A DNA stretch of 64,000 bases from Pedobacter gandavensis (GTDB lineage: Bacteria > Bacteroidota > Bacteroidia > Sphingobacteriales > Sphingobacteriaceae): NCBI RefSeq assembly GCF_014172405.1, contig NZ_WNXC01000001.1:1736001-1800000 (forward strand). Reading direction: 5' to 3'. A model generated the notes under the pieces. The model searched no databases, was not told where the DNA came from, and was given only the letters and a program-made list of their open reading frames with translations. Positions 42,266 through 52,175 of this stretch are shown piece by piece. Both the position numbers and the translations under genes were made by a program. Position 1 is the stretch's first letter; each line of letters opens with the position of its first letter.

Positions 42266-43906
42266 TTACAGCCATTGATTAAACTTTTTAATAAACAAAG
42301 TTTTCACATACTGTGTCAAAAGACAATAACTTATCAGGATCCCAAACAGCCAAGGAAGATAGGCAATTGGCAAGGGCATTAGCTTCATTACGGGAGCAAA
42401 AGGTGTAAAAGGAATCGCGATTCCGACCAACATCACGAGTGTGGTTAGCGCCACTACCAGCGCCGTTGCCCAGCTTTGAATAAAAGGAATCTTGCGGGTT
42501 CGGATCATATGAACAATCAGCGTTTGCGACAAGAGTCCTTCTACGAACCAACCGGTTTGAAACAAGGTTTGATATGCCGGGCTATTCGCCTTAAAAACAA
42601 AGAACATCAATGCAAAAGTTGCGTAATCAAAAATGGAACTAATGGGCCCGATGAAGACCATAAACCTGCTGATCCCTCCGGCGTCCCATTGCTGTGGTTT
42701 CTTTAAAAAATCTTCATCCATACGGTCCCATGGGATAGAAATCTGGGAAACATCATACAACAGATTTTGGATGAGTAAATGAATGGGTAACATGGGTAGA
42801 AATGGTAGAAAGGCACTTGCCCCCAGCATGGAGAACATGTTTCCAAAATTACTACTGGCTGTCATTTTGATGTATTTAATGATATTTCCAAAAGTCCGCC
42901 GTCCATAAATCACTCCTTTACGCAATACCATTAAGTCTTTCTCCAATAGAATGATATCCGCACTTTCTTTGGCAATATCGACTGCTGTATCTACAGAAAT
43001 TCCGACATCAGCAGCGTTTAACGCCGCTGCATCATTGATTCCATCTCCCATAAAACCAACCGTATGCCCTTGTTCTTGTAGCAATTTTACAATCCTCGAC
43101 TTCTGAACAGGGCTTAGTTTCGCAAAAATACTGGTAGTCTGCAACTTAGATTTCAGCTCCTCCTCCCCTATTTGATCCAGTTCTGGCCCAAGTAAAACTT
43201 GCTGGAAAGGAATCCCTACCTCTTTACAGATTTTTCTAGTCACAATATCATTGTCGCCAGTCAAAACTTTTACCGTGATTCCCAGTTCCTGAAGCCCTGC
43301 AATCGCTGGCCTGGCAGACGGTTTAGCCGGATCTAAAAAGCCGATAAACCCTGTTAAAATCAGTTTATTTTCATCTGAGACTCCATAATTTGAAGGCCTT
43401 GGTTCATATGCTCTAATGGCTACGAGCAATACCCTCAAGCCATCTTCATTGAGCTTTCTGGAAGTACGGAGTACAGTATTACGCATCTGCTCATCCATAA
43501 GCACCACCGCATCTTTTTCCAGGTGTAACTGATGGTTTTCTCCAGGTTCAAAGGCATGGGTACAAAGATCCAGCATCTCTTCCACCGCCCCTTTACAAAT
43601 CAGCAACTGCTTTCCATCCTGCTGTTCTAAAATGACACTCATTCTCCGCCGCTGAAAATCAAAAGGAATTTCATCCACCTTGTTATAATCTTCATTGACC
43701 TTCAGATAATCATGAAGTTCCACATGTTCTAAAACGGCCAGGTCCAGCAGGTTTTTTAGTCCGGTTTGGTGGAAGCTGTTCAAATATGCCCATTTTAAAA
43801 CCTCATCATCATCCGCCTCAAAAACATTTAAATGAAGCTTTTTTAAGCACAAATGCCGGTATTCCTGAAAATATTTCAGGAATACCGGCATCATAAAATT
43901 GGCCAT
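42266..43906 (-). pseudogene. Truncated magnesium-type P-type ATPase (MgtA-like C-terminal two-thirds)
   Basis: The open frame of 546 codons matches Mg2+-translocating P-type ATPases from just after the phosphorylation site: VLKWAYLNSFHQTGLKNLLD, KGAVEEMLDLC, VKVLTGDN, MGDGINDAAAL, and the last six membrane helices. A complete MgtA has about 870-900 residues. The first 330 or so, with helices 1-4 and the catalytic DKTGT aspartate, are missing. The first 18 or so codons of the frame lie inside a terminator-like hairpin, so they are not coding. Without the phosphorylated Asp it cannot pump. It may still be open only because the truncation is recent. Confidence 0.85.
43853..43891 (-). terminator. 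Long perfect hairpin, probable terminator of the alcohol-dehydrogenase gene
   Basis: ATGCCGGTATTCCTGAAA and its exact reverse complement (18-base arms) enclose a three-base loop. On the minus strand TTTGTGCTT follows. It comes 47 bases after the dehydrogenase stop and marks the left boundary of the mgtA remnant. Confidence 0.65.
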
Positions 43907-43937
43907 TACCTATGGCAGGATGGCCATTGAAAAAAGC

Positions 43938-45098
43938 TTAATAGCTCATTTCCACAATTTTCTCTACATCAGATGGAGAAAGGGTTTTATGCTCTCCTAA
44001 TCCCAGCCAGCCTCTTTCGGTAAAGCGTTTCGAGATTTTCTGTGCGGTTCCCTCGTAATCATCAGTATATTCAGAAAGAGCGGTATTTATCTCCATACTA
44101 TGGAAGAAATCTTCTGTTCTGGCAATTGCTGCATTGGCGATATCATCGATACTACCAGAAGTAATTCCCCATACACGCTGACCATATTGCGCCAATTTCT
44201 CTTTCTTTGCTTCAAAATTATAACGGTAATGACTTGGTGCAATGATCGCTAAGGTTCTTGCATGGTCAATGCCGAATAGGGCAGTTAACTCATGACCCAT
44301 TGCATGTACGGCCCAATCAGTAGGTACACCTTTTTGGATCAAGCCATTCAAGGCCATGGTGCAGCTCCACATAAAGTTGGCTGCAGCCTCATAATCTCCA
44401 GGATTTTCAATCACTTTTGGTCCCACTTCAATCAAAGTTTGCAGGATACTTTCTGCAAAACGATCTTGTAAATGAGCACCAGCAGGATAAGTCATGTATT
44501 GCTCTAAAACATGTGTAAAGGCATCTGTTACCCCATTCACCAATTGGCGTTTAGGGATAGACTTGATCACTTCCGGATCAAGAATAGAGAATTCAGGGAA
44601 CAAACCAGGACCGCCCATAGCTAATTTTTCCTGAGTTTCTTTACGGGTAATTACTGCACCAGAGTTCATTTCTGAACCTGTAGCAGGTAAAGTCAAGACT
44701 GAAGCAAAAGGCAAACCTTTCTCCGTTCTGATATTTTGCGTCAAAATATCCCATGGTTGATCACCATCGTACAATGCTGCTGCAGAAAGGAATTTCACCC
44801 CATCAATCACAGAACCACCGCCAACAGCCAACATATAAGTCACCTTTTCGTCCTTAATCACTTTTAGGGCTTGCATCAGCACTTCATATTCCGGGTTTGC
44901 TGGAATTCCAGAGAATTCCAATACTTCAAAACCTTTCAGTGCCTCCATTACCTGATCATACACGCCATTGGCTTTAATACTACCAGCACCATAAAGCACC
45001 AACACTTTAGCACCAGTAGGGATTTCTTTACTTACCTTTTTTATTTCCCCTTTTCCAAAAATGATCTTGGTAGGGTTTTTAAATTCAAAATTTAACAT
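43938..45098 (-). CDS. Iron-containing alcohol dehydrogenase, YqhD-like
   Basis: The 386-residue enzyme matches E. coli YqhD along its length: MLNFEFKNPTKIIFGKGEI, VLVLYGAGSIK, LAVGGGSVIDGVKF, LTLPATGSEMNSGAVITRK, LVNGVTDAFTHVLEQY and the metal-binding HAMGHELTALFGIDHARTLAI. Metal ligands Asp and three His are visible. YqhD is an NADPH-dependent aldehyde reductase that detoxifies short aldehydes from lipid peroxidation. Here the gene follows a second NADPH-linked reductase and a MarR regulator, which supports an electrophile-stress operon. The tight clusters of reductases suggest reactive-aldehyde control. Confidence 0.92.
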   Translation of the reverse strand: MLNFEFKNPTKIIFGKGEIKKVSKEIPTGAKVLVLYGAGSIKANGVYDQVMEALKGFEVLEFSGIPANPEYEVLMQALKVIKDEKVTYMLAVGGGSVIDGVKFLSAAALYDGDQPWDILTQNIRTEKGLPFASVLTLPATGSEMNSGAVITRKETQEKLAMGGPGLFPEFSILDPEVIKSIPKRQLVNGVTDAFTHVLEQYMTYPAGAHLQDRFAESILQTLIEVGPKVIENPGDYEAAANFMWSCTMALNGLIQKGVPTDWAVHAMGHELTALFGIDHARTLAIIAPSHYRYNFEAKKEKLAQYGQRVWGITSGSIDDIANAAIARTEDFFHSMEINTALSEYTDDYEGTAQKISKRFTERGWLGLGEHKTLSPSDVEKIVEMSY

Positions 45099-45128
45099 CT
45101 TGATTGGGTTGTTTTATAATTAATATTA

Positions 45129-45161
45129 CACAGCCATAATTCTAACAGGATTACGGCTGTG
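45129..45161 (-). terminator. Hairpin between the two reductase genes
   Basis: CACAGCC-TAAT pairs with ATTA-GGCTGTG, followed by an AT-rich stretch on the minus strand. It may attenuate rather than stop transcription between the reductases, since no strong T run follows. Confidence 0.45.
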
Positions 45162-45195
45162 ATTTCTTTTAATCTTTCGGTTAACAATTTAAGGT

Positions 45196-46197
45196 CTAAA
45201 CCTTAACGATCATTTTACCTTCATTTTTACCTTCGAAAAGGTCCATAAAGGCTTGGGGAATCTGATCAAATCCTTCTACTACCGTTTCCGCGTAACTCAA
45301 TTTACCTTCTTTCAACCAGGTACTCATTTGAGCAATGGCTTCCGGGAATTTAGCCGCAAATGCCGATACAATAAAGCCTTGCATTAACGCGCTTTTGATC
45401 ACCATAGTTGGCTGGATACGTGGTCCTAAATCCGGTGTTGTTGCATTATACAAGGATATTGCTCCGCAAACGGGAATACGCGCATATCTATTGATATTGG
45501 CCAGAACTGCGTCAGAAATCGCTGCACCCACATTATCAAAATACACATCTACACCAGTCGGGCAAGCTGCTTTTACGGCTGCTTTCAGGTCTGTGGTTGT
45601 TTTATAATTGATGGCTTCATCGAAGTGGAACTTAGATTTCAGCATTTCTACCTTCTCATCAGTACCTGCAATTCCAACGACTCTACAACCTAAAATCTTA
45701 CCAATCTGACCTACAACCGATCCAACAGCACCTGCTGCACCTGAAACCACAATGGTTTCTCCTGCTTTTGGTTTCCCGATTTCCATTAAACCACAATAAG
45801 CAGTTAAGCCAGTCATACCAAGTATTCCTAAGTAAGCACTTAAATCTGCCGCATTAGGATCAACTTTCATCAATCCCTGACCATTATGCGCCTGATATTC
45901 TTTCCAATCCAGAACCCCGGTCACAAAATCGCCTTTTTCAAAACCTGGTAATTTACTTTCTACCACTTCGGCTACCACACCGGAAGCCATTGGTTTATTC
46001 AACTCAAAAGGTGGAATATAAGATTCCGAATCATTCATTCTGCCCCTCAAATACGGGTCTACAGAAACATATTTTGTTTTCAACAATACCTGTCCTTCAT
46101 TAGCCACAGGCATTGCTTCTTCTATAAATTTAAAATCACTTGACACTGGTTTTCCCACCGGTCTTGCGTTCAACAGAATTACTTTATTCATAGCCAT
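45196..46197 (-). CDS. NADP-dependent enal/quinone-type oxidoreductase (MDR superfamily)
   Basis: The 333-residue protein is a zinc-free medium-chain dehydrogenase of the leukotriene B4 dehydrogenase / CurA group. Marks are VSVDPYLRGRMND at the start, MTGLTAYCGLMEIGKPKAGETIVVSGAAGAVGSVVGQIGK with the AxxGxxG nucleotide motif, and the end QIPQAFMDLFEGKNEGKMIVKV. Family members reduce alpha,beta-unsaturated aldehydes and ketones with NADPH. It follows the MarR gene by 13 bases, so the regulator probably controls it directly. Confidence 0.93.
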   Translation of the reverse strand: MAMNKVILLNARPVGKPVSSDFKFIEEAMPVANEGQVLLKTKYVSVDPYLRGRMNDSESYIPPFELNKPMASGVVAEVVESKLPGFEKGDFVTGVLDWKEYQAHNGQGLMKVDPNAADLSAYLGILGMTGLTAYCGLMEIGKPKAGETIVVSGAAGAVGSVVGQIGKILGCRVVGIAGTDEKVEMLKSKFHFDEAINYKTTTDLKAAVKAACPTGVDVYFDNVGAAISDAVLANINRYARIPVCGAISLYNATTPDLGPRIQPTMVIKSALMQGFIVSAFAAKFPEAIAQMSTWLKEGKLSYAETVVEGFDQIPQAFMDLFEGKNEGKMIVKV

Positions 46198-46210
46198 TTT
46201 CTTTACAATT

Positions 46211-46648
46211 TTACTTTCTTAATTTTTCCAGGAGATCATTCAACAGGTCAGCATCTTGACTACTAAGGTCAAGCACCCCCCGATCTATAATCTCTCTGGC
46301 CTCAATTTTCAGCTTTGCTCCTTCCGGGCTCAGTTTAACATAAACCACACGTTGATCGGATAAGTTTCGTTCTTTCACAATTAATCCCTTATCCATCAAC
46401 TTATTGAGCAACCTGGAGACATTTGGCATGCGGTCTATCAGCCGATCTTTGATCAGATTTACCGTTGCCGTTTGCCCCTCCTGTCCATATAAAATACTCA
46501 ACACATTAAATTGCTGTAGCGATAAACCTGTTGGTTTTAGTGCAGTTGCAATCTTATTGAGAATCCAGTTAGAAGTGAAAATGATATTTGTTGCTGCCCT
46601 TTGCTGGGGAGTCAAAAATTGATGTTTTAATTCTTCTTCTATCTTCAT
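46211..46648 (-). CDS. MarR-family transcriptional regulator
   Basis: The 145-residue protein has the winged helix-turn-helix of the MarR family (LSLQQFNVLSILYGQEG, then INVL/KDRLIDRMPNVSRLLNKLMDKGLIVKERNLSDQRVVYVKLSPEG). It is the first gene of the unit with the two NADPH-linked reductases. MarR proteins usually repress their own operon and release DNA on binding phenolics or after cysteine oxidation. There is no Cys in this protein, so ligand binding is more likely. Confidence 0.93.
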   Translation of the reverse strand: MKIEEELKHQFLTPQQRAATNIIFTSNWILNKIATALKPTGLSLQQFNVLSILYGQEGQTATVNLIKDRLIDRMPNVSRLLNKLMDKGLIVKERNLSDQRVVYVKLSPEGAKLKIEAREIIDRGVLDLSSQDADLLNDLLEKLRK

Positions 46649-46773
46649 GAGTATTAAATTTTAGAGGCGCCTTCAGGAGCGATTACAAAATTAACATCCA
46701 TGGATTATAATTCCAAGGAACATGAATAGAGAATTAACGAATGAATGTCATTTTAGATAGAACTGAATCGGCT

Positions 46774-47502
46774 TTAAAGCCATTTCTTGAGGTAAGAATT
46801 GAATGCTTCTTTATGTTGTTCAGAAAGGGAGATCATCCGTTCACCGATGTACAACGTGTTTTTTGTCACCGCTGTAATCTTCTCTAAGGAAACAATATAG
46901 GAACGATGAACGCGCATAAATGCTTTCGCAGAGAGCTTAGTTTCCAAATCTTTAAGTGTAGTTAAAGTGAGTATGGGCCTATCATTGTGCTCCAGATACA
47001 CTTTCACATAATCTTTCAATCCTTCAATATAAAGAATGTCTTTGATGGCGATCCGAACCAATTGATATTCCACTTTCAGGAAGATAAATGCTTCCCCTGT
47101 TTCCTCCTGAGTTTTAACCGGTACTTTCATTTCTGCATAGTTTCTGGCTTTGTTTGCCGCGGTTAGAAACTCTTCGTAATCAAAGGGCTTTAACAAATAA
47201 TCCAGGGCATCTACTTTATAACCATCCAGTGCAAAGTTATTAAATGCAGTAGTAAAGATCACCCTTGGCCCAGGCCCGCCAGGTTGATGGTCCAACAAAC
47301 GCGCCACCTGTATCCCGTTCAGATCAGGCATCTGAATGTCCATAAAGATGAGGTCTATTTCCTCCTGACGTACCACTTCCAATGCTTTTAAGCCACTGGA
47401 AAAAGAACCCTTCAGCTCCAAAAAGGGCGTCTGTTCTATAAAACTACACACCAACCCTAAGGCCAGCGGCTCATCATCAACTGCTATACATTTCAGTATC
47501 AT
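46774..47502 (-). CDS. LytTR-family response regulator
   Basis: The 242-residue protein has a receiver domain (about 4-120) with the phospho-acceptor Asp55 in LIFMDIQMPDLNG, the acidic pair in CIAVDDEP, and Lys in LLKPFDYEEF. A C-terminal LytTR DNA-binding domain follows (about 140-240, FMRVHRSYIVSLEKITAV). I start at ATG 47502, following a TTG that was considered and set aside. The gene overlaps the kinase gene by 26 bases. Its direct targets may be the divergent efflux operon. Confidence 0.94.
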   Translation of the reverse strand: MILKCIAVDDEPLALGLVCSFIEQTPFLELKGSFSSGLKALEVVRQEEIDLIFMDIQMPDLNGIQVARLLDHQPGGPGPRVIFTTAFNNFALDGYKVDALDYLLKPFDYEEFLTAANKARNYAEMKVPVKTQEETGEAFIFLKVEYQLVRIAIKDILYIEGLKDYVKVYLEHNDRPILTLTTLKDLETKLSAKAFMRVHRSYIVSLEKITAVTKNTLYIGERMISLSEQHKEAFNSYLKKWL

Positions 47503-48568
47503 CAAGAATTAGTGTTAAATGAACGATAAACGCATTGCCAGATTCAGTTTTCCCTGCTGAAAAGGTATATTTCCCTGGATACAACAAATCTAAACGTCTT
47601 TTTGTGTTGGTTAATCCAATTCCTCCGTAATGATCCACTAAAGCACCCTGCTCCTTAAAAACAGTGTTTTTAACTGTCATTTCTAACAGTTGCCCATTCA
47701 TTTTGATAACGATGCTAATCTCTGAAGGGGAAACTGTACTTACTCCATGTTTAAATGCATTTTCTACATAAGGAAGGAAAAGCATGGGGGCCAACATCAG
47801 AGAATCGCCCAAGGCTGGCTTTTCAAAAGTGATCTTTACGGCATCACTCAGACGGAGTCGCATCAATTCAATATAATCACTAATAAAGGACAGCTCTTTA
47901 CTTAAGGGCGTAATGCCCTGCTGCGTTTCATACAAAAGATAGCGCATCATTCTAGACAACTTATGGAGCGCTTTTCGGGAAGCTTCTACATCCACATGAG
48001 TGAGTGCATAAATGTTATTTAAGGTATTGAAAAAGAAATGGGGGTTAATCTGTGCCTTTAAAAAGGAAAGTTCAGAGCTGATCTTTTCCTTCTCCAGTAG
48101 TTCTCTAAGTTGTTTGTCTGTTTGCCATTTCTGGATCATTGTTAAACTGGTGCTGATTCCCACAATGAGCAGGATCATCATGATCAAAAAGAGATCCACC
48201 CCTTCCTCTCTTTTTGGCAGGCGGGGAATCCCCACTTTACGAACGGCTTGTTCCATCAATAGTGGCAGGTGCAGTATATTTTCAAGTCCTTTCACCAATG
48301 GTCCTGCAATTAGGGAAATGGCCAGAACAACTGTTATAAATAACAAGTTTTTGTTTCTAAGCAACAGGCGGGGCACCAAAACATAGCTATTCAGATAGAA
48401 AACTACCATTAAAATAACCAATACCAATCCTTGCTTAATCCAAAATTGTAATGGCAGACGAATATTCCAGGATAGCGGATGATAAAACAGTAAAATAAAA
48501 GCAAACAATCCCCAAAGCAGAAAATGCAGCAGCACGGTAATGTAAGAACGGCTTTTTAAAGAAATCAT
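47477..48568 (-). CDS. LytS-like sensor histidine kinase
   Basis: The 363-residue kinase has four membrane helices (about 8-145), a short coiled coil, and a His_kinase (PF06580) domain with the phospho-acceptor His177 in FLKAQINPHFFFNTLNNIY. A HATPase region with YVENAFKHGV and GGIGLTNTKRRLDLLYPG follows. There is no large sensor domain, so the membrane part probably senses membrane state or a partner. I use ATG 48568. An ATG at 48658 would add 30 residues but would place the start codon inside the inverted repeat at 48642-48664. Confidence 0.9.
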   Translation of the reverse strand: MISLKSRSYITVLLHFLLWGLFAFILLFYHPLSWNIRLPLQFWIKQGLVLVILMVVFYLNSYVLVPRLLLRNKNLLFITVVLAISLIAGPLVKGLENILHLPLLMEQAVRKVGIPRLPKREEGVDLFLIMMILLIVGISTSLTMIQKWQTDKQLRELLEKEKISSELSFLKAQINPHFFFNTLNNIYALTHVDVEASRKALHKLSRMMRYLLYETQQGITPLSKELSFISDYIELMRLRLSDAVKITFEKPALGDSLMLAPMLFLPYVENAFKHGVSTVSPSEISIVIKMNGQLLEMTVKNTVFKEQGALVDHYGGIGLTNTKRRLDLLYPGKYTFSAGKTESGNAFIVHLTLILDDTEMYSS

Positions 48569-48641
48569 CGATCTTAAGATTAGGTACAAATTCGATAGGA
48601 CAAGGTACTGAAAGGGCAAAAGAAAGTCCAAATATTGCCGT

Positions 48642-48664
48642 CGACGAATTCGCCCCATTCGTCG
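48642..48664. promoter_or_regulatory. Inverted repeat between the two-component and efflux operons
   Basis: CGACGAAT and ATTCGTCG form perfect eight-base arms with a seven-base spacer in the divergent promoter region, 74 bases upstream of the kinase start and 89 bases upstream of the TolC gene. This is a plausible site for a dimeric regulator. It does not resemble known LytTR tandem sites closely. Confidence 0.45.
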
Positions 48665-48752
48665 GCGTGTTTTAGCTCCCGGTCTATTCTGTTTTTTTTA
48701 ACGCGTAAAGAAGCGTTGATTTGACTAGTTATTAGCAGTTTAAACGCATCCT

Positions 48753-50105
48753 ATGTCACGATTCACTTTAAAAATCCTGCTCCTCTATGGTCTCGGCATT
48801 TCCAGCACCAATGGATACGGACAAGACCGCACAGGCCTTCAAGATACTGCGTTAAAAGTTATTCCGCCAGTATGGAATCTGGCCAGTTGTTTGCAGTATG
48901 CCAAAACGAACAACATCCAGATCAGAAGCCTGATCCTCAATAAAAAAAGTGCTGTAGAGGATCAATTGCAGGCTAAATCTGCATTACTCCCAAATCTAAG
49001 CGGCTCAGCATCTCAATCGTTCAACCATTATAATGTTACCCAGAATACTTCCAGCAATGTGATTAATACTTCTGGTTCTTACGGTTTGAATTCTTCCTGG
49101 ACCTTATATCGAGGTGGCTTTTTAAAAACCGATATTAAGCAAAAAGAACTTTCGGTACAGTCGGCCGGACTTAGCATTTTGGAAACTGAGAACGACATTA
49201 CACTACAGATTACACAGGCCTATCTTAGCATCCTGGTTGATAAGGAAAGTATTGTTTATAATAAAGACCTGGTGAAAACCTCCGAAGCACAACTGGCACA
49301 ATCCAAAGATCGCTTCAAAGTAGGCGCCGCAGCAAGAAAAGAAGTGGTACAGTTTGAAGCGCAATTGGCGACCGACAACTATAACCTGACTGCTTCACAG
49401 AATGCTGAGCGCCAGGACAAAATCACCTTAAAGCAATTGCTTCAGCTCCCTGAAACCAGGGATTTTGACATTGTAAAGCCAGATACCCTGATCACTACTC
49501 CAAATATTCCAGATCTGAATACCGTACAGGACTATGCACTTAAAAACCGCCCTGAGATCAAAAACGCAGAATTAGGCATCCAAATTTCAGACCTCAACCT
49601 GATTAAAGCCAAATCAGGGTTCAAGCCAACCCTCAGCTTAGGTGCAGCGATTGGCTCCAACTATGCAAATGATCCCAACTATAATTACTTTAAACAACTG
49701 AATAATAACTTCAATCAGCAAGCAGGGCTGACACTTTCCATACCTATTTTCACCAATAGAATAAACAAAACCAATGTCGCAAAAGCCCGGATTGATCTGC
49801 AACAATCCCAGTTAACCCTCGAAAACACAAAAACGACACTGGCATTAACAACAGAAAAAGCACTGATTACTGCACAAAACAGTCAAAATCAGCTCGTTTC
49901 TGCGACAGAGCAATTGAAGTACAATACAGAAGTTTTCCGCATTGCCAGTCAGGAATTAAAGATCGGCGCCGCTAACATCGTCGACTTTTACCAACAAAGG
50001 AACCTATATGTACAAGCGATGCAAGCTTACATCCAGGCAAAATACAATGCGATACTGGCGGCTAAAATCTATGAATTCTATCTTGGAACACCTATAAAAC
50101 TATAA
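48753..50105 (+). CDS. TolC-family outer-membrane efflux protein
   Basis: The 450-residue protein has a signal peptide (residues 1-23, ending NGYGQ) and two long alpha-helical repeats separated by beta strands, as in TolC: QAKSALLPNLSGSASQSF, ITLQITQAYLSILVDKESI, ARKEVVQFEAQLATDNYNL and a second repeat starting near residue 260. It forms the outer-membrane channel of a tripartite pump together with the next three genes. Spacing to the adaptor gene is two bases. Confidence 0.94.
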   Translation: MSRFTLKILLLYGLGISSTNGYGQDRTGLQDTALKVIPPVWNLASCLQYAKTNNIQIRSLILNKKSAVEDQLQAKSALLPNLSGSASQSFNHYNVTQNTSSNVINTSGSYGLNSSWTLYRGGFLKTDIKQKELSVQSAGLSILETENDITLQITQAYLSILVDKESIVYNKDLVKTSEAQLAQSKDRFKVGAAARKEVVQFEAQLATDNYNLTASQNAERQDKITLKQLLQLPETRDFDIVKPDTLITTPNIPDLNTVQDYALKNRPEIKNAELGIQISDLNLIKAKSGFKPTLSLGAAIGSNYANDPNYNYFKQLNNNFNQQAGLTLSIPIFTNRINKTNVAKARIDLQQSQLTLENTKTTLALTTEKALITAQNSQNQLVSATEQLKYNTEVFRIASQELKIGAANIVDFYQQRNLYVQAMQAYIQAKYNAILAAKIYEFYLGTPIKL

Positions 50106-50107
50106 CC

Positions 50108-51364
50108 ATGAAACCGAAAAAAATCTTTCTCATCCTCGCTTGCGTTATCGTGTTATTCGGTATCTGGTATTTCTTTTTAAGGAGCAAAGACCAAAAAGTG
50201 AGCCTCATTACAGAAAAGCCGGTAATTGGTGCCATATCGACCAGTGTTACTGCAACGGGTACCATTCAACCTGTGGATACGGTTACAGTTGGTACGCAGG
50301 TATCAGGAACCATTTCCGCGCTTTTTGCTGATTTTAACTCTACCGTTAAAAAGGGAGAATTACTTGCTGAGCTGGATAAAGTATTGATACAATCTACCGT
50401 AGACCAGGCAAAAGCAAATCTGGTACAAGCGCAGAGTAATCAAAATTATCAGGAGGCAAATTTCAACCGACAAAAACAACTATTCGAGACCGGATCCATT
50501 AGCAAAGCGGACTACGACCTTGCACTAAACACCTTACAAGTGGCGAAAGCCAATGTCAACAATGTAAAAGCACAACTGACGGCGGCGCAGCGAAACCTCT
50601 CTTTTACGCAGATTTACTCCCCAATAGATGGCGTGGTGCTCAGCAGAAGTGTAAATATTGGCCAAACAGTAGCGGCGAGTTTTAGTACACCTACCCTCTT
50701 TACTATTGCCAAGGACATCACGAAAATGCAGGTCCAGGCAAAAGTAGATGAAGCGGACATAGGTAGCGTCATGACTGGGCAACGCTCCACGTTTACCGTA
50801 GATGCTTTTATCAATGATACCTTCAATGGTACTGTGAAAGAGATTCGTTTACAACCTTCCATATCTTCCAATGTGGTGACTTATGCCACTTTAATTGATG
50901 CACCTAATGATGATAAAAAGCTAAAACCAGGGATGACCGCCAATATTATCATCTATACTAAAGAAGTAAATAATGCGCTACTCGTTTCCGCGCAAGCTTT
51001 AAAATTCCACCCGGATTCTTCCCTTTCCAAACAATATGAAATTGTTCCAGACCCAGGACATCATAAAGGGGGATCTGGGAAAGGCAGTGGAGGAAAAGGA
51101 AATCGCTCAGGTAAAGCCAACAAAGACAAATCTGTTAATGGAGATGTGGTGGCCAATCCTACCGCTTATGTATGGGTATTGGAGGGGAAGAAGTTGATTC
51201 AAAAGAAAATTAAGACTGGCCTAAATGACAATACAAAAGTACAGGTGTTGTCGGGGCTGAGCGAAAATGAGTTGGTAGTTACCGGAACAGAGGGCCTTAC
51301 TTCATCAGCGCCGGCAGCCGCAGCAACCAGTCCATTTATGCCAAAAAGAGGAGGTAGACGATGA
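50108..51364 (+). CDS. MacA-like periplasmic adaptor
   Basis: The 418-residue membrane-fusion protein has one N-terminal membrane helix (about 6-23, FLILACVIVLFGIWYFFL), a lipoyl/barrel-sandwich domain (TVGTQVSGTISALFADFNSTVKKGELLAELD), a helical hairpin (about 95-165, QAKANLVQAQSN ... KADYDLALNTLQVAKANVNNVKA), then beta-barrel and membrane-proximal parts. A Gly/Lys-rich linker (about 315-350) lies before the last domain and is unusual. It links the ABC permease to the TolC channel. It overlaps the next gene by four bases (ATGA). Confidence 0.94.
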   Translation: MKPKKIFLILACVIVLFGIWYFFLRSKDQKVSLITEKPVIGAISTSVTATGTIQPVDTVTVGTQVSGTISALFADFNSTVKKGELLAELDKVLIQSTVDQAKANLVQAQSNQNYQEANFNRQKQLFETGSISKADYDLALNTLQVAKANVNNVKAQLTAAQRNLSFTQIYSPIDGVVLSRSVNIGQTVAASFSTPTLFTIAKDITKMQVQAKVDEADIGSVMTGQRSTFTVDAFINDTFNGTVKEIRLQPSISSNVVTYATLIDAPNDDKKLKPGMTANIIIYTKEVNNALLVSAQALKFHPDSSLSKQYEIVPDPGHHKGGSGKGSGGKGNRSGKANKDKSVNGDVVANPTAYVWVLEGKKLIQKKIKTGLNDNTKVQVLSGLSENELVVTGTEGLTSSAPAAAATSPFMPKRGGRR

Positions 51365-52110
51365 CCGGCAAAAAAATCCTGGAAATCCAGAACGTAAAGC
51401 GGGAATTTGTCATGGGCGATCAAATCGTGCGTGCCCTTAAAGGAGTTTCCTTTGATGTGAATGCTGGAGAGTTCCTGACCATTATGGGCAGCAGTGGCTC
51501 TGGGAAAACTACGCTATTAAACATGCTCGGTTGCCTGGATAAACCTACTGAAGGCAGTTATATTTTAGATGGCGTAAATGTTAAAGAGCTGAGCAGAGAT
51601 CAACTGGCAAGAATGAGAAACACGAAAATTGGCTTTGTATTTCAGGCCTATAACCTTTTACCACGAACAACTGCGCTAGAAAATGTGGAGCTGCCGTTGT
51701 TATATAACCCAACTATTAGCACCAAGGAACGCAAGGAAAGAGCAATAGCAGCATTAAAGGCGGTAAAATTAGACGACCGTTTTGACCATACGCCCAATCA
51801 ACTTTCCGGCGGACAGCAGCAGAGGGTAGCCATAGCCAGAGCATTAGTGAATGAGCCAGTGATGATTCTAGCGGATGAGGCAACCGGAAACCTGGACACA
51901 CGGACTTCCTATGAGATCATGTCACTCATGCAAGAGCTCAATCAAAATGGTAAAACCATTATTTTTGTGACACATGAGCCAGATATCGCCTCATTTACCA
52001 ATCGCACAGTCATGTTAAAAGATGGCCGGGTATTAAAGGATACTGCCAACCCAAATCCACGTTCCGCAAAAACCGCTTTGGCCGAATTGCCTGTTTCCGA
52101 TGATTATTAA
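51361..52110 (+). CDS. MacB/LolD-type ABC transporter ATP-binding protein
   Basis: The 249-residue ATPase has Walker [10 protein letters not shown], the Q-loop in [11 protein letters not shown], the signature [15 protein letters not shown] and Walker [13 protein letters not shown] with the H-loop in FVTHEPD. It is a separate subunit, whereas E. coli MacB joins ATPase and permease in one chain. It drives the MacB-like permease. It is translationally coupled to the adaptor gene by overlap and followed 65 bases later by the permease gene. Confidence 0.95.
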   Translation: MTGKKILEIQNVKREFVMGDQIVRALKGVSFDVNAGEFLTIMGSSGSGKTTLLNMLGCLDKPTEGSYILDGVNVKELSRDQLARMRNTKIGFVFQAYNLLPRTTALENVELPLLYNPTISTKERKERAIAALKAVKLDDRFDHTPNQLSGGQQQRVAIARALVNEPVMILADEATGNLDTRTSYEIMSLMQELNQNGKTIIFVTHEPDIASFTNRTVMLKDGRVLKDTANPNPRSAKTALAELPVSDDY

Positions 52111-52175
52111 ATGATAGGCTGATGAAACCCTTATAAACTTATGATAGCTTCATAACCATTGAAAAACATATCCTA

